Source: Mycolicibacterium vinylchloridicum
Lineage (GTDB): Bacteria; Actinomycetota; Actinomycetes; Mycobacteriales; Mycobacteriaceae
Assembly (NCBI RefSeq): GCF_013404075.1
Contig: NZ_JACBJQ010000001.1
Location: 248,001 to 312,000, forward strand
Direction of reading: 5' to 3'
DNA length: 64,000 nt
Shown here piece by piece: positions 53,237-62,871 of this stretch; position 1 is the stretch's first letter, and every line of letters starts with the position of its first letter. The notes under the pieces were generated by a model, which saw only the letters and a program-made list of their open reading frames with translations, made no database searches and was not told where the DNA came from. Both the position numbers and the translations under genes were made by a program.

Positions 53237-54430
53237 CTACAGGGCGGCCAGCGCGGCGAACAACTCCCGCAGCCCGCTCAGTGAGTGCGCGGGCAGAAAC
53301 AGGTCGCAGAACGGAAGCGCCGCCGCCATCGACCCGGCCAGCGGCCGAAAGCCCGGTGCAGCCGCCCGCGGGTTCAGCCAAACCAGTTGGGCTGCACGGC
53401 GTTTGAGCCGGGCCAAGGCTCGCTCGAGGTCCTCGGGCGGGTCGCTGTCCCAGCCGTCGGAGGCGATCATCACAACCGCACCGCGCAGCGCGGCGCCGTG
53501 GGGTGGGGCCAGCAGCTCGGCGATCGCACCGCCAAGGTGGGTGCCGCCGTAGCGGTCGGTGACCTTGGCGTTGGCTTTGGTCAGCGCAGTCTCCGGCGAG
53601 CGATGCGCCATGACGGCGGTCAATCGCGTCAGCGTCGTCGAGAACGCGAACACCTCGGGGCGAAAACCCGCCTGGCGCAAGGCTGTAGCCCGCATCAGAT
53701 GCAGATAGATCGCCGCATACGGCTGCATCGACCGGCTGACGTCGCACACCAGCACCAGCCGGCGGCGCCGTCGTCGTGGCCGGGTTTGGGTCAGCACGAC
53801 CGGTTCCCATCCGGTCGTCCTGGCGCCCCGCATCGTGGCACGCAGGTCGATTCGCTTGCCATGCCGGTTGGTTTCGGCGCGCATCGTGCGCCGAGTCGGC
53901 CAGAGCCCGACGGCCTGCTCGAGCCAGGTTCCGATCACCCGCAGGTCGGCGTCATCGAACTTCTCGAAGCGCTCCTCCGCGCGCGCGACGATCCGGCTGG
54001 GCAGGACGTCGGGGATGGCGGCCGCGTCACCTCTCGCGTCGGTCGTGCGCAGCGACGGCGGGCGCGTGGTCCACGGCAGCCCGCCCGCCTCCGGCGCAGC
54101 GGCATCGCGATACCCCGCCGCGGGAACCGGGCCGGCGGCCGACCCCCGCTGAGCCCGCAGGCTGATCGGGTCGATCGGCAGGACGGCGTCAGCGAAGACC
54201 GCCTCGAAGACGGCGTCGAACGCCGACAGGTCCTCGACGCGGTTCACCAGCGCCAGGCGAGCCGCCCAGTACAGCTGGATTCGCGATGTCGGCACCAGCT
54301 CGCGCATCGCGGCGACGAACGCCGCCGGACCGCTCGCCGCCACCGCCACACCACCGGCGCGCAGGCGGGCGACCAGTGCGGCCGCGAAAGCGGCCAGGTC
54401 GACACCGCGCAGCAGCGCCGGTGAGGTCAC
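53237..54430 (-). CDS. coxE: VWA-domain protein, CoxE-like
   Basis: From GTG 54430, overlapping the coxG stop (GTGA), the product is 397 residues. The C-terminal half is a von Willebrand A domain with the MIDAS motif VCDVSRSMQPY (D-x-S-x-S), a Thr in YGGTHLGGA and IASDGWDSD. The N-terminal half is helical, with LYWAARLALVNR typical of CoxE. With the MoxR ATPase two genes upstream it forms the MoxR-VWA pair needed to build the CODH Mo-Cu site. It corresponds to Rv0368c. Confidence 0.88.
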   Translation of the reverse strand: MTSPALLRGVDLAAFAAALVARLRAGGVAVAASGPAAFVAAMRELVPTSRIQLYWAARLALVNRVEDLSAFDAVFEAVFADAVLPIDPISLRAQRGSAAGPVPAAGYRDAAAPEAGGLPWTTRPPSLRTTDARGDAAAIPDVLPSRIVARAEERFEKFDDADLRVIGTWLEQAVGLWPTRRTMRAETNRHGKRIDLRATMRGARTTGWEPVVLTQTRPRRRRRRLVLVCDVSRSMQPYAAIYLHLMRATALRQAGFRPEVFAFSTTLTRLTAVMAHRSPETALTKANAKVTDRYGGTHLGGAIAELLAPPHGAALRGAVVMIASDGWDSDPPEDLERALARLKRRAAQLVWLNPRAAAPGFRPLAGSMAAALPFCDLFLPAHSLSGLRELFAALAAL

Positions 54431-55104
54431 TCGGTGCGCCGCCTGCGTAGCAGCACGATGAGGATCAGCAGCACCAGGCCGGCGACACCGGCAGCGGCGT
54501 ACTTGGTCACCGAGGTGCCACCGGCCAGCTGCAGAAGGTCGATGGGCTCGGGCTCCGGGGCGGGCGCGATACGGGGTGTCGCGGTGGCGGCCGGGGCGCT
54601 CAGGGCTTCGGCACCCGGTGTGGCGGGGGCCGAGACGATCTCCTCGGGCGTCCACTCGTCGCCCGCGGCCAGCTTGGCCTCCAGCGAGTCGACGAACTGT
54701 CCGAGGAGCTTCTCCGAGACCTGCTGCAGCATGCTGCTGCCGAACTGGGCGAGCTTGCCGACGATCTTGAGGTCGGTTTCGACGGTCACCCGGGTGTGCT
54801 CGCCGGCCTCGTGCAACTGAAGAGTGACGACGGCAGCGGCGTTGCCGGTGCCCCGCGCCTCCTTGCCCCGGCCGTCGACGACGGCGCGGTGGGCGGTCTC
54901 GTCGCGCTCCAGGAAGTGCGCCTTGCCGTTGAACTCGCTGGTCACCGGGCCCACTTTGATCTTGACCTTGCCCAGGAAGTCGTCGCCTTCCCGACCGGTC
55001 AGCTGCGCGCCGGGCATCAACGGGGCCACCTGCTCCAAATCGCTGAGGACTTCCCAGGCCTTCGCGATCGGGACACTGACGGTGAACTCGTTGTCGATCT
55101 TCAT
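54427..55104 (-). CDS. coxG: CoxG, SRPBCC membrane partner of CODH
   Basis: The 225-residue protein from ATG 55104 (MKIDNEFTVSVPIAKAWEVLSDLEQVAPLMPGAQ) has a SRPBCC domain (about 1-150), a Pro/Ala linker and a C-terminal membrane helix (about 202-221) ending RRRRTE. CoxG tethers CODH to the membrane; work on mycobacterial CODH indicates that it delivers quinone to the enzyme. It overlaps coxE and lies 10 bp after the MoxR gene. Confidence 0.88.
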   Translation of the reverse strand: MKIDNEFTVSVPIAKAWEVLSDLEQVAPLMPGAQLTGREGDDFLGKVKIKVGPVTSEFNGKAHFLERDETAHRAVVDGRGKEARGTGNAAAVVTLQLHEAGEHTRVTVETDLKIVGKLAQFGSSMLQQVSEKLLGQFVDSLEAKLAAGDEWTPEEIVSAPATPGAEALSAPAATATPRIAPAPEPEPIDLLQLAGGTSVTKYAAAGVAGLVLLILIVLLRRRRTE

Positions 55105-55114
55105 GGGCTCTCCC

Positions 55115-55996
55115 TCATCCAGTGGCCAGTTCGGTGCGGTACTCGTTAAACGCATCGCTTACTGCTGCGCTGTCGTCCGGGGTCTTGGCCAGTGCACTCA
55201 AGCCTGCCAGGGCAGCCGGATCGACCAGATCACCGACCCCCAAAGTGACCAGTGCGGCGACCCAGTCGATGGTCTCGGCGACCCCCGGCGGCTTGTCCAG
55301 ATCGAGGTCCCTGGCCCGGCCGACGAACTGCGTGGCGTGCTCGATCAGCGGTGCGCCCGCCCCCGGCACGGTGCGCCGCACGATCGCCGCGGCCCGGGGC
55401 GGCTGCGGATAGTCGATCCAGTGGTACAGGCAGCGCCGGCGCAGCGCATCATGCAGGTCGCGGCTGCGGTTGGAGGTCAGCACCGTGAACGGCGGCTGCT
55501 TTGCGGCGAACGTGCCGAGCTCAGGCACTGTCACCGCCGCCTCTCCGAGGAATTCCAGCAGCAGCGCCTCGAATTCGTCGTCGGCGCGGTCGATTTCGTC
55601 GATCAGCAGCACCGGTGGGACGGGCCCGCGGTGACGCACGCAGGCCAGGATCGGCCGGTCCACCAGGTAGGTCTCGCTGTAGAGATCGGACTCGTCGATC
55701 GCCGCGCCGCGTGATTCGGCCAGCTTGATGGCGAGCAGCTGACGCTGATAGTTCCAGTCGTAGAGCGCCTCGGCCGCGGTCAACCCTTCATAGCACTGCA
55801 GCCGGACCAGGGGGGTATTCAGCACCGCGGCAAGGGTTTTGGCGGCCGTAGTCTTGCCGACGCCCGGCTCTCCCTCGAGCAGCAGTGGCCGGTTCAGGGC
55901 GGCGGCGAGATAAAACGCCGATGCCGTGCCCTCGTCGAGCAGATACCCGCCTTCGTCGAACCGGCCGATCACGTCGTCGACGCTGGTGAACGTCAC
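55115..55996 (-). CDS. coxD: MoxR-type AAA+ ATPase, CoxD-like
   Basis: The 293-residue AAA+ protein has Walker A LLLEGEPGVGKTTAAK (about 38-53), Walker B VLLIDEIDRAD (about 127-137), sensor TSNRSRDLHDALRRRC with the Arg finger, and DYPQPPRAAAIV. In the Oligotropha cox system CoxD acts with CoxE in maturing the [CuSMoO2] cofactor. It overlaps the upstream XdhC gene by ATGA. Matches Rv0370c. Confidence 0.9.
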   Translation of the reverse strand: MTFTSVDDVIGRFDEGGYLLDEGTASAFYLAAALNRPLLLEGEPGVGKTTAAKTLAAVLNTPLVRLQCYEGLTAAEALYDWNYQRQLLAIKLAESRGAAIDESDLYSETYLVDRPILACVRHRGPVPPVLLIDEIDRADDEFEALLLEFLGEAAVTVPELGTFAAKQPPFTVLTSNRSRDLHDALRRRCLYHWIDYPQPPRAAAIVRRTVPGAGAPLIEHATQFVGRARDLDLDKPPGVAETIDWVAALVTLGVGDLVDPAALAGLSALAKTPDDSAAVSDAFNEYRTELATG

Positions 55997-56904
55997 GCTC
56001 GCGCCGCCACGAATCTGCTTCGACAGCCCGGACAGCAGAACCAGTGAATCTGGCCGCCGGACCGCAGATGTGGGGTGTCGGGTCCGATGCTGACCGTCAT
56101 CCCGCAGACCGGATCCACCGTGGTCGTGGGTGCGTCCGGTCGAGGTGCGACCGGCAGACCTTCGCGGCGGACTCCCGCGATCACCTCCGCCGCGATCGAC
56201 ACGGCGATCTCGGCCGGTGTCTTAGCACCGATCGGTATTCCGACCGGGGTGTGCACCTTGGCCCGGTCGGCCGGGTCGAGGTCCAGTGCGTCGAGCACCG
56301 ACGCGCCGCGGACCCGGCTGGCCACCAGGCCGACGTACCCGACACCGGCATCCAGTGCGGCCCTGACGGTTTCGGCCTCAGCCCCACCGTGAGTGGCAAC
56401 GACGACAGCGGTGGCGCCGTCGAATGTCTCGTCCGGCGGGCTTGAGCGATGCGACCCGGGAATGTCACAGCCACCATCGCGGCGAACCTCGTAGCCGAGC
56501 ACCTCGCACACCTTAGCGAGGCTCTCGGCGATCGGTGTCGCGCCGCAGATCCGCACGAGCGGCGCGGGAAACTGCGGTGTCAGAAAGATTTCCAGCGCTC
56601 CCCCGGACAGGCACGGGTTGACCACGACGCAGGCGCCGGGAGCATCGGGAAAGTGGACGTCGCCGTCGGGCAGCACCCGCAGCAGCACACTCTCGCCCGC
56701 CTGCAGCGCGCCGAGCGCGGCCTTGCGCACCGAGTTCTGGGCGCACTCGCCGCCGACGAATCCTTCGATCGTGCCGTCGGCGAGCAGGATCGCCTCGTCT
56801 CCGGCACGTGCCGACGTCGGCGGCTGGGCACGCACCACTGTCGCGTGCACGAACGGTTTACGTTCATACAGAAGCTGTTTGGCCCGGTCCGCGATGGTAT
56901 TCAT
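55993..56904 (-). CDS. XdhC-family maturation factor fused to a YHS domain (CoxF-like)
   Basis: The 303-residue protein has the XdhC N-terminal domain (GTIEGFVGGECAQNSVRKAAL) and a Rossmann C-terminal domain (VVATHGGAEAETVRAAL, VGLVASRVRGASVL). A YHS domain occupies the last 40 residues (VDPVCGMTV, then WFCCPGCRSRF). XdhC proteins bind and sulfurate the molybdenum cofactor; the YHS part may bind metal, perhaps copper. This is longer than Rv0372c as I recall, and the MobA-like gene (Rv0371c) that would sit between it and coxD is absent here. It lies 1 bp from coxL. Confidence 0.85.
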   Translation of the reverse strand: MNTIADRAKQLLYERKPFVHATVVRAQPPTSARAGDEAILLADGTIEGFVGGECAQNSVRKAALGALQAGESVLLRVLPDGDVHFPDAPGACVVVNPCLSGGALEIFLTPQFPAPLVRICGATPIAESLAKVCEVLGYEVRRDGGCDIPGSHRSSPPDETFDGATAVVVATHGGAEAETVRAALDAGVGYVGLVASRVRGASVLDALDLDPADRAKVHTPVGIPIGAKTPAEIAVSIAAEVIAGVRREGLPVAPRPDAPTTTVDPVCGMTVSIGPDTPHLRSGGQIHWFCCPGCRSRFVAARA

Positions 56905-56905
56905 G

Positions 56906-59296
56906 TCAGATCGGTGGAGTGGCCCGACCCTGCATGGCTTCCCACACCCGCGACGGGGTCAGTGGCATGTCGGCATGCCGAACTCCGTACGGTGCCAGCG
57001 CGTCCACCACCGCATTGACAACGGCCGGCGGTGAGCCGACGGTTGCCGATTCGCCAATTCCCTTGGCGCCGATGGGATGATGCGGTGACGGCGTCACGGT
57101 GTGTCCGGTCTCCAGGTGGGGGACCTCGACGGCGGTCGGAATCAGATAGTCCATCAGCGAGCCGCCAAGGCAGTTGCCCTCCTCGTCGAACGCGATCATC
57201 TCCATCAGCGCCATGCCGATACCGTCGACGATGCCGCCATGCACCTGACCCTCGATGATCATCGGATTGATCTGAGTGCCGCAGTCGTCGACCGCCAGGA
57301 AGCGACGCACCTTCACCACCGCGGTGCCCGGATCGACATCGACGACGCAGAAATACGCACCGTACGGGTAGGTCAGATTCTCCGGGTTGTAGCAGACCTC
57401 GGCATCCAGACCGCCTTCCAGCCCCTCGGGCAGATCACCTGCACCGTGCGCGCGCATCGCGATGTCGGAGATGGTCACCGCCGCCGACGGGTCGCCCTTG
57501 ATGTGGAAGGAGCCCTTCTCCCATTCCAGGTCGGCCACCGACGCCTCGAGCATGCCGGAGGCGATGATCTTGGCCTTGTCGCGAATCTTGCGCGCCACCA
57601 ATGCCGCAGCCGCACCCGACACCGGCGTGGACCGGCTGCCGTAAGTGCCAAGCCCGAACGGCGTCTGGTCGGTGTCGCCGTGCACGACCTCGATGTCGTC
57701 GGGTGGGATGCCGAGTTCCTCGGCGACGATCTGGGCGAACGTCGTCTCGTGCCCCTGGCCCTGGGTTTGTACCGAAAGCCGAAGCACCGCCTTTCCGGTC
57801 GGATGGATGCGCAACTCGCAGCCGTCGGCCATGCCCAGGCCCAGGATGTCCATGTCCTTGCGTGGGCCGGCTCCCACCGCCTCGGTGAAGAACGACATGC
57901 CGATGCCCATCAGCTCGCCGCGGGCGCGTTTCTCGGCCTGTTCAGCACGCAACTGGTCATAGCCGATCATGTCCATCGCCAGTCGCATCGTGGCCTCGTA
58001 GTCACCCGAGTCGTACACCCAGCCGGTCTTGGATTTGTAGGGGAACTGCTCGGGCCGCAACAGGTTTGCCAGCCGCAGCTCGGCTGGATCCATCTTCAGC
58101 TCGTGGGCCAGGCAGTCGACGAGCCGCTCGACGAAGTAGACCGCTTCGGTGATCCGGAACGAGCAGGCGTAAGCGACCCCGCCGGGTGCCTTGTTGGTGT
58201 ACACCGCGGTCATGTGGCAGTAGGCAGCTTCGATGTCGTAGCTGCCGGTGAACACCCCGAAGAAGCCGGCCGGGTATTTGACCGGTGCGGCGGTGCCGTT
58301 GAATGCGCCGTGGTCGGCCAGCACGGTGGAGCGCAGCGCCAGGATCTTGCCCTCATTGGTGGCGGCGATCTCGCCGACCATGATGTAGTCGCGGGCGAAC
58401 CCGGTGGAGGTCAGGTTCTCGCTGCGGTCCTCCATCCATTTGACCGGCTTGCCGAGCACCAGCGAGGCCACGATCGCGCACACGTAGCCCGGGTAGATCG
58501 GCACCTTGTTGCCGAAGCCGCCACCGATATCGGGCGAGATGATCCGGATCTTGTGCTCCGGCAGCCCGGCCACCAACGCGTACAGCGTGCGGTGGGCGTG
58601 CGGGGCCTGAGTGGTGGACCACAGCGTCAGCTTGCCGGTCACCGGATCCAGATCGGCCACCGCGCCGCAGGTCTCCATCGGCGCGGGATGCACTCGGGGA
58701 TAGACGATTTCCTGCTTGACGACGACATCAGCCTTGGCGAAGACGGCGTCGGTGGCCGCGGCGTCCCCGGTCTCCCAGTCGAAGCAGTGGTTGTCGGCCT
58801 TACCGTCCAGGTCGGTGCGGATCACCGGCGAGGACGGGTCCAGGGCAGTGCGGACGTCGATGACGGGATCCAGTGGCCCGTAATCGACATCGATGAGCTC
58901 CAAGGCATCTCGCGCCGAGTACCGGTCTTCGGCGACGACGAACGCCACTTCCTGGCCTTGGAAGCGCACCTTATCGGTGGCCAGTACCGCCTGGACATCG
59001 TTGGACAGCGTGGGCATCCACGCCAGCCCCTTCTCGGCCAGATCGGCACCGGTGACGACGGCCTTGACCTTCGGATGGGCTTGTGCGGCAGTGATATCGA
59101 TGCTGTTGATCGTGGCGTGCGCGTACGGCGAGCGCAGGATCGCCAGGTGCAGCATGCCGGGCAGTTGCACGTCATCGACATAGTTGCCGCGACCGCGGAT
59201 GAACCGGGGGTCCTCCTTACGCAGCATCCGGCCGTAGCCGCAGGGCTTCTTGTCGTTGTCGACGGTGTCTTCGGGGCGGCGCTCCACCGTGGTCAT
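56906..59296 (-). CDS. coxL: Aerobic carbon monoxide dehydrogenase large subunit, form I
   Basis: The 796-residue molybdopterin subunit from ATG 59296 has the form I active-site loop VAYACSFR with Cys378 (form II has AYRGAGR). It also has [40 protein letters not shown] and the catalytic-Glu motif [12 protein letters not shown]. Cys378 would bear the Cu of the Mo-S-Cu centre, so the enzyme should oxidise CO to CO2. Its ATG overlaps the coxS stop (ATGA at 59293-59296). It corresponds to Rv0373c and the M. smegmatis enzyme for atmospheric CO. Confidence 0.96.
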   Translation of the reverse strand: MTTVERRPEDTVDNDKKPCGYGRMLRKEDPRFIRGRGNYVDDVQLPGMLHLAILRSPYAHATINSIDITAAQAHPKVKAVVTGADLAEKGLAWMPTLSNDVQAVLATDKVRFQGQEVAFVVAEDRYSARDALELIDVDYGPLDPVIDVRTALDPSSPVIRTDLDGKADNHCFDWETGDAAATDAVFAKADVVVKQEIVYPRVHPAPMETCGAVADLDPVTGKLTLWSTTQAPHAHRTLYALVAGLPEHKIRIISPDIGGGFGNKVPIYPGYVCAIVASLVLGKPVKWMEDRSENLTSTGFARDYIMVGEIAATNEGKILALRSTVLADHGAFNGTAAPVKYPAGFFGVFTGSYDIEAAYCHMTAVYTNKAPGGVAYACSFRITEAVYFVERLVDCLAHELKMDPAELRLANLLRPEQFPYKSKTGWVYDSGDYEATMRLAMDMIGYDQLRAEQAEKRARGELMGIGMSFFTEAVGAGPRKDMDILGLGMADGCELRIHPTGKAVLRLSVQTQGQGHETTFAQIVAEELGIPPDDIEVVHGDTDQTPFGLGTYGSRSTPVSGAAAALVARKIRDKAKIIASGMLEASVADLEWEKGSFHIKGDPSAAVTISDIAMRAHGAGDLPEGLEGGLDAEVCYNPENLTYPYGAYFCVVDVDPGTAVVKVRRFLAVDDCGTQINPMIIEGQVHGGIVDGIGMALMEMIAFDEEGNCLGGSLMDYLIPTAVEVPHLETGHTVTPSPHHPIGAKGIGESATVGSPPAVVNAVVDALAPYGVRHADMPLTPSRVWEAMQGRATPPI

Positions 59297-59769
59297 GCCT
59301 GGACCCCCTGGTTCGCGTGCTCGGCAGCCCATTGGATGGAGCGGACGATCGTCGTATATCCCGTACAGCGGCAGATCTGCCCCGAGATCGCTTCGCGGAT
59401 CTCGTCTTCGGAAGGATCAGGGTTGCGGTCCAGCAGCGCGCGGGCGGTGATCATCATGCCCGGTGTGCAGAACCCGCACTGTAGGCCGTGGCACTGCATG
59501 AATCCTTCCTGCACGGGGTCGAGCGTTGCGCCGTCGGCCAGGCCCTCGACAGTGCGGATGTCGTGGCCGGATGCCATCGCGGCCAGCATCGTGCAGGACT
59601 TCACCGGCTCCCCGTCCACCGCGACCACGCAGGTGCCGCAGTTGGATGTGTCGCAGCCCCAATGGGTTCCGGTCAGGCGCAACTGGTCGCGCAGGAAGTG
59701 CACCAGCAGCATGCGGGGTTCGATCTCGGCGTTGACCTGCTCGCCGTTGACGGTCATGGTGACGTGCAT
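59293..59769 (-). CDS. coxS: Carbon monoxide dehydrogenase small (2Fe-2S) subunit
   Basis: The 158-residue protein has two [2Fe-2S] clusters: plant-type ligands Cys39, Cys44, Cys47, Cys59 ([10 protein letters not shown]) and Cys98, Cys101, Cys133, Cys135 ([17 protein letters not shown]). All eight are present. It passes electrons from CoxL to the FAD in CoxM. The ATG at 59769 touches the coxM stop (TGATG). Confidence 0.96.
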   Translation of the reverse strand: MHVTMTVNGEQVNAEIEPRMLLVHFLRDQLRLTGTHWGCDTSNCGTCVVAVDGEPVKSCTMLAAMASGHDIRTVEGLADGATLDPVQEGFMQCHGLQCGFCTPGMMITARALLDRNPDPSEDEIREAISGQICRCTGYTTIVRSIQWAAEHANQGVQA

Positions 59770-60659
59770 CAGTTTCCCTTCGGGGCGGGGATGGCGCGGA
59801 CCCGCTGCACCGCAGTGCGCAGGGTCCGGATGGTCAGTTCGGAGGCCAGATGCCGTTTGTAGTCGGCGGTGCCGCGCTGGTCGGTGACGGGCTCGCAGGC
59901 CTGCGCAGCCAACCGGCCGGCCTCGGCGAAGGTCGCCGGCGTCGGCGGCGCACCGATGAGCGCCTCGCGGACCGCCGCCAGCCCGTCGGCGTCGGCATTG
60001 ACCGCCGTCAATCCGACGCGGCCTGCGACGATCTGGTCCCCCTCCAACGTCACCGCGGCACCGGCCGCGGTGACCGCCCAGTCCCCCACCCGGCGCTCCA
60101 CCTTGGCGTAGGCGCTGGAGGTGTTGTGGCGCAGCGGGATCCGCACCTCGGTGAGGATTTCGTTGTGGGCCAGCGCGGTCTCGTACGGTCCGAGGATGAA
60201 ATCGTCGATGCCGATCTCCCGCTGGCCGCCAGGCCCGCGGGCCACGATCACCGCGTCGAGGATCTCGCACACGGTGGACAGGTCCTCGGCCGGATCGGCC
60301 TGGCACAACGACCCGCCGACGGTGCCGCGGTTGCGCACGACGGGATCTGCGATGACCCGTTCAGCGTCGGCGAAGATCGGGCAGACCTCGAGCAGCGCGG
60401 CCGACTCGAGCACCTCGCGATGCCGGGTCATCGCACCCAGCCGGGCCAGCGTGGGCTCGACGGTGAGGTAGCCGAGCTCGCCGGCCAGGTCGTTGATGTC
60501 GATCAGGTATTCGGGGTTGGCGATGCGCAGTTTCATCATCGGCAGCAGGCTGTGGCCGCCGGCGACGACGAAGGCGCCCTCCCCCAATCTGTCCAGCAGG
60601 CCGACGGCATGGTCGACGCTAGTGGCGCGCTCGTATTCGAAGGGACCCGGAACCTGCAT
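59769..60659 (-). CDS. coxM: Carbon monoxide dehydrogenase medium (FAD) subunit
   Basis: The 296-residue protein has the two FAD-binding motifs of the family, [15 protein letters not shown] (about 32-46) and [15 protein letters not shown] (about 113-127), and a CO_deh_flav C-terminal domain ([17 protein letters not shown]). It takes electrons from CoxS and passes them on to quinone. First of the M-S-L order. It begins 59 bp after the second XdhC gene stop; a promoter could lie there or transcription may run through. Confidence 0.95.
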   Translation of the reverse strand: MQVPGPFEYERATSVDHAVGLLDRLGEGAFVVAGGHSLLPMMKLRIANPEYLIDINDLAGELGYLTVEPTLARLGAMTRHREVLESAALLEVCPIFADAERVIADPVVRNRGTVGGSLCQADPAEDLSTVCEILDAVIVARGPGGQREIGIDDFILGPYETALAHNEILTEVRIPLRHNTSSAYAKVERRVGDWAVTAAGAAVTLEGDQIVAGRVGLTAVNADADGLAAVREALIGAPPTPATFAEAGRLAAQACEPVTDQRGTADYKRHLASELTIRTLRTAVQRVRAIPAPKGN

Positions 60660-60718
60660 GTGACCGACCTCACGTCCGCCGATGGGGACACCAGTGTCGG
60701 CCTGCTATTTCAGGACCG

Positions 60719-61888
60719 TCAATAGCGACTTAAGTGATCGCTTAACTCCCCTGCCTGCGAAGGGTTACCGTCGTCGTCGTGATGTATCCGTCCGTCCAGC
60801 GCCGAGAGCGGCAGGCCCCCGCCGCCCCATCGGCGGGCGACGATCTCGGCGGCGATCGAGACCGCCGTCTCCTCCGGCGTGCGGGCGCCGAGGTCCAGCC
60901 CGATCGGGCTCGCAAGTTTGCTCAACTCGGCGTCGGTCAGTCCGGCCTCACGCAACCGGGCCAGCCGGTCATCGTGGGTTCGCCGCGATCCCATCGCCCC
61001 GATGTAGCCGAGGTCGAGCCGCAGCGCGACCTCCAGCAGCGGCACATCGAACTTCGCGTCGTGGGTGAGGACGCAGATGACGGTGCGGGAATCGATGGTC
61101 CCGGCCTCGGCCTGTGCGGCCAGATAACGGTGCGGCCAGTCGACCACGACCTCGTCGGCGGTCGGGAACCGGGCCGGGGTGGCGAACACCCCGCGCGCAT
61201 CGCACACGGTCACGCGGTAACCGAGGAACGAACCCTGTTGGGCCACCGCGGCAGCGAAGTCGATGGCTCCGAACACGAGCATCCGCGGGCGGGGCGCGTG
61301 GCTGGCGACGAACACCTCCATGCCCTCACCGCGGCGCTGGCCGTCGGGACCATAAGTGAGCACTTCGCTTCGACCGGCGGCCAGCAGACCGCGGGCATCG
61401 TCAGTCACGGCGGCGTCGGCGCGAGCCGATCCGAGGGTGCCCTCGGCGAGGTCGGGTCCAAGAACCATCCGGCGCCCCAGCCAGGCCGGATCAGGGTGGG
61501 TGATGACGGTGGCGATCGCCACCGGGCGGTGTTCGGCGATGGCCTCGATGACCTGGTCGAGGTGCGGAAAACTGCTCTGCGACACCGGCTCGATGAAGAT
61601 GTCGAGGATCCCGCCGCAGGTCAGCCCGACGGCGAACGCGTCGTCGTCGCTGACTCCGTAGCGCTCCAAACGCGGCATTCCGGTGGCGACGACTTCGGTA
61701 GCCGATTCATAGACCGCGCCTTCCACGCAGCCACCCGATACCGAGCCGCTGACCGAGCCGTCGGGTGCGACGACCATGGCCGCGCCGGGCTGGCGGGGAG
61801 CCGACCGGAAGGTGCGCACCACCGTGCCGAGACCGGCGATTTCGCCGGTTCGCCAGATGGCTGCCAGTTCTGCGAGAACGTCCTGCAC
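60719..61888 (-). CDS. XdhC-family molybdenum cofactor maturation protein, CoxI-like (Rv0376c-like)
   Basis: I use GTG 61888 (VQDVLAELAAIWRTGE), giving 389 residues; the next in-frame start would overlap the divergent LysR gene. The N-terminal XdhC/CoxI domain has GSVSGGCVEGAVYE (about 47-60) and LTCGGILDIFIEP. The C-terminal Rossmann domain has VVICVLTHDAKFDVPLLE and IGAMGSRRTHDDR. It probably sulfurates or inserts the Mo cofactor of CODH. It is the second XdhC-type gene of the locus. Confidence 0.9.
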   Translation of the reverse strand: MQDVLAELAAIWRTGEIAGLGTVVRTFRSAPRQPGAAMVVAPDGSVSGSVSGGCVEGAVYESATEVVATGMPRLERYGVSDDDAFAVGLTCGGILDIFIEPVSQSSFPHLDQVIEAIAEHRPVAIATVITHPDPAWLGRRMVLGPDLAEGTLGSARADAAVTDDARGLLAAGRSEVLTYGPDGQRRGEGMEVFVASHAPRPRMLVFGAIDFAAAVAQQGSFLGYRVTVCDARGVFATPARFPTADEVVVDWPHRYLAAQAEAGTIDSRTVICVLTHDAKFDVPLLEVALRLDLGYIGAMGSRRTHDDRLARLREAGLTDAELSKLASPIGLDLGARTPEETAVSIAAEIVARRWGGGGLPLSALDGRIHHDDDGNPSQAGELSDHLSRY

Positions 61889-61911
61889 GACTTCAAACGT
61901 AGGCTGATTTC

Positions 61912-62856
61912 GTGACACCGGCGCAACTTCGGGCCTTCTCGGCCGTCGTACGGCTGGGCTCCGTGCATGCCGCAGCAGCCGAATTGGGTGTCTCTGACGC
62001 CGGAATCTCGATGCATGTGGCGCAGTTGCGTAAGGAGCTCGACGATCCGCTGTTCAGCCGCACCTCGGCCGGCTTGGCATTCACGCCGGGCGGGTTGCGG
62101 CTGGCCAGCCGCGCCATCGAGATCCTCGGTCTGCAGCAGCAGACGGCCATCGAGGTGACCGAGGCCGCGCACGGACGGCGGCTGTTACGCATCGCCGCGT
62201 CGAGCGCGTTCGCCGAGCACGCCGCGCCGGGGCTGATCGAGTTGTTCTCGTCGCGGGCGGATGATCTGTCGGTCGAGCTGAGCGTGCATCCGACGAGCCG
62301 TTTCCGCGACCTGATCGAATCCCGGGCCGTGGACATCGCACTCGGCCCGACGGCGGGCGTCAGCACCGAACGGCCGTTCCTGAAGTACCAGATCATCACG
62401 GTCGCCTCGGCAGGCAGCCCGCTCGCCACCGGCACCCCGACACCGGCGATGCTGCGTGAGCAGCACTGGATGCTTGGGCCGTCGGCCGGTGGCATCGACG
62501 GTGAAATAGCTTCTGTTCTACAGGCTTTGGCGATACCGGAAGGGAATCAGCGGATTTTCCAGAGCGATGCGGCCGCGCTCGAGGAGGTCCAGCGGGTGGG
62601 CGGGGTGTCGCTGGCGGTCGGCTTCGCCGTCGGCAAGGATCTCTCGGCGGGCCGGTTGGTTCATGTGAAGGGACCGGGCCTGCAACTGTCCGGCGAGTGG
62701 TGTGCATCGACGTTACCGGTAAGCGCACGCCAGCCCGCGGTCACCGAACTGCTGAACTTCATCACCACGCCGCGCTGTACGCAGGCCATGATCCGCGGTA
62801 CGGGTGTGGGCGTGACGAGGTTCCGGCCCAAAGTCCATGTCACGCTCTGGAGTTGA
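61912..62856 (+). CDS. LysR-family regulator (Rv0377-like)
   Basis: The 314-residue protein has the LysR HTH at its N-terminus (MTPAQLRAFSAVVRLGSVHAAAAELGVSDAGISMHVAQLRKEL region, residues 1-43) and a periplasmic-binding-like sensor domain (SSAFAEHAAPGLIELF onward). It is divergent from the CoxI-like gene with only 23 bp between them, so it probably controls the cox locus. CO or growth-limitation signals are possible ligands; inferred. GTG 61912 is the only sensible start. Confidence 0.9.
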   Translation: MTPAQLRAFSAVVRLGSVHAAAAELGVSDAGISMHVAQLRKELDDPLFSRTSAGLAFTPGGLRLASRAIEILGLQQQTAIEVTEAAHGRRLLRIAASSAFAEHAAPGLIELFSSRADDLSVELSVHPTSRFRDLIESRAVDIALGPTAGVSTERPFLKYQIITVASAGSPLATGTPTPAMLREQHWMLGPSAGGIDGEIASVLQALAIPEGNQRIFQSDAAALEEVQRVGGVSLAVGFAVGKDLSAGRLVHVKGPGLQLSGEWCASTLPVSARQPAVTELLNFITTPRCTQAMIRGTGVGVTRFRPKVHVTLWS

Positions 62857-62871
62857 GCGCCTGCGGGGACA

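Noticed and set aside
53004..53810. 268-codon - strand frame between coxE and the secreted protein gene
   Set aside because: It lies mostly inside coxE in another frame and has an Arg/Pro-rich shadow composition.
57101..59887. 928-codon open frame on the + strand opposite coxL
   Set aside because: It is exactly antisense to coxL/coxS, has no domain, and has the codon composition of a reverse shadow.
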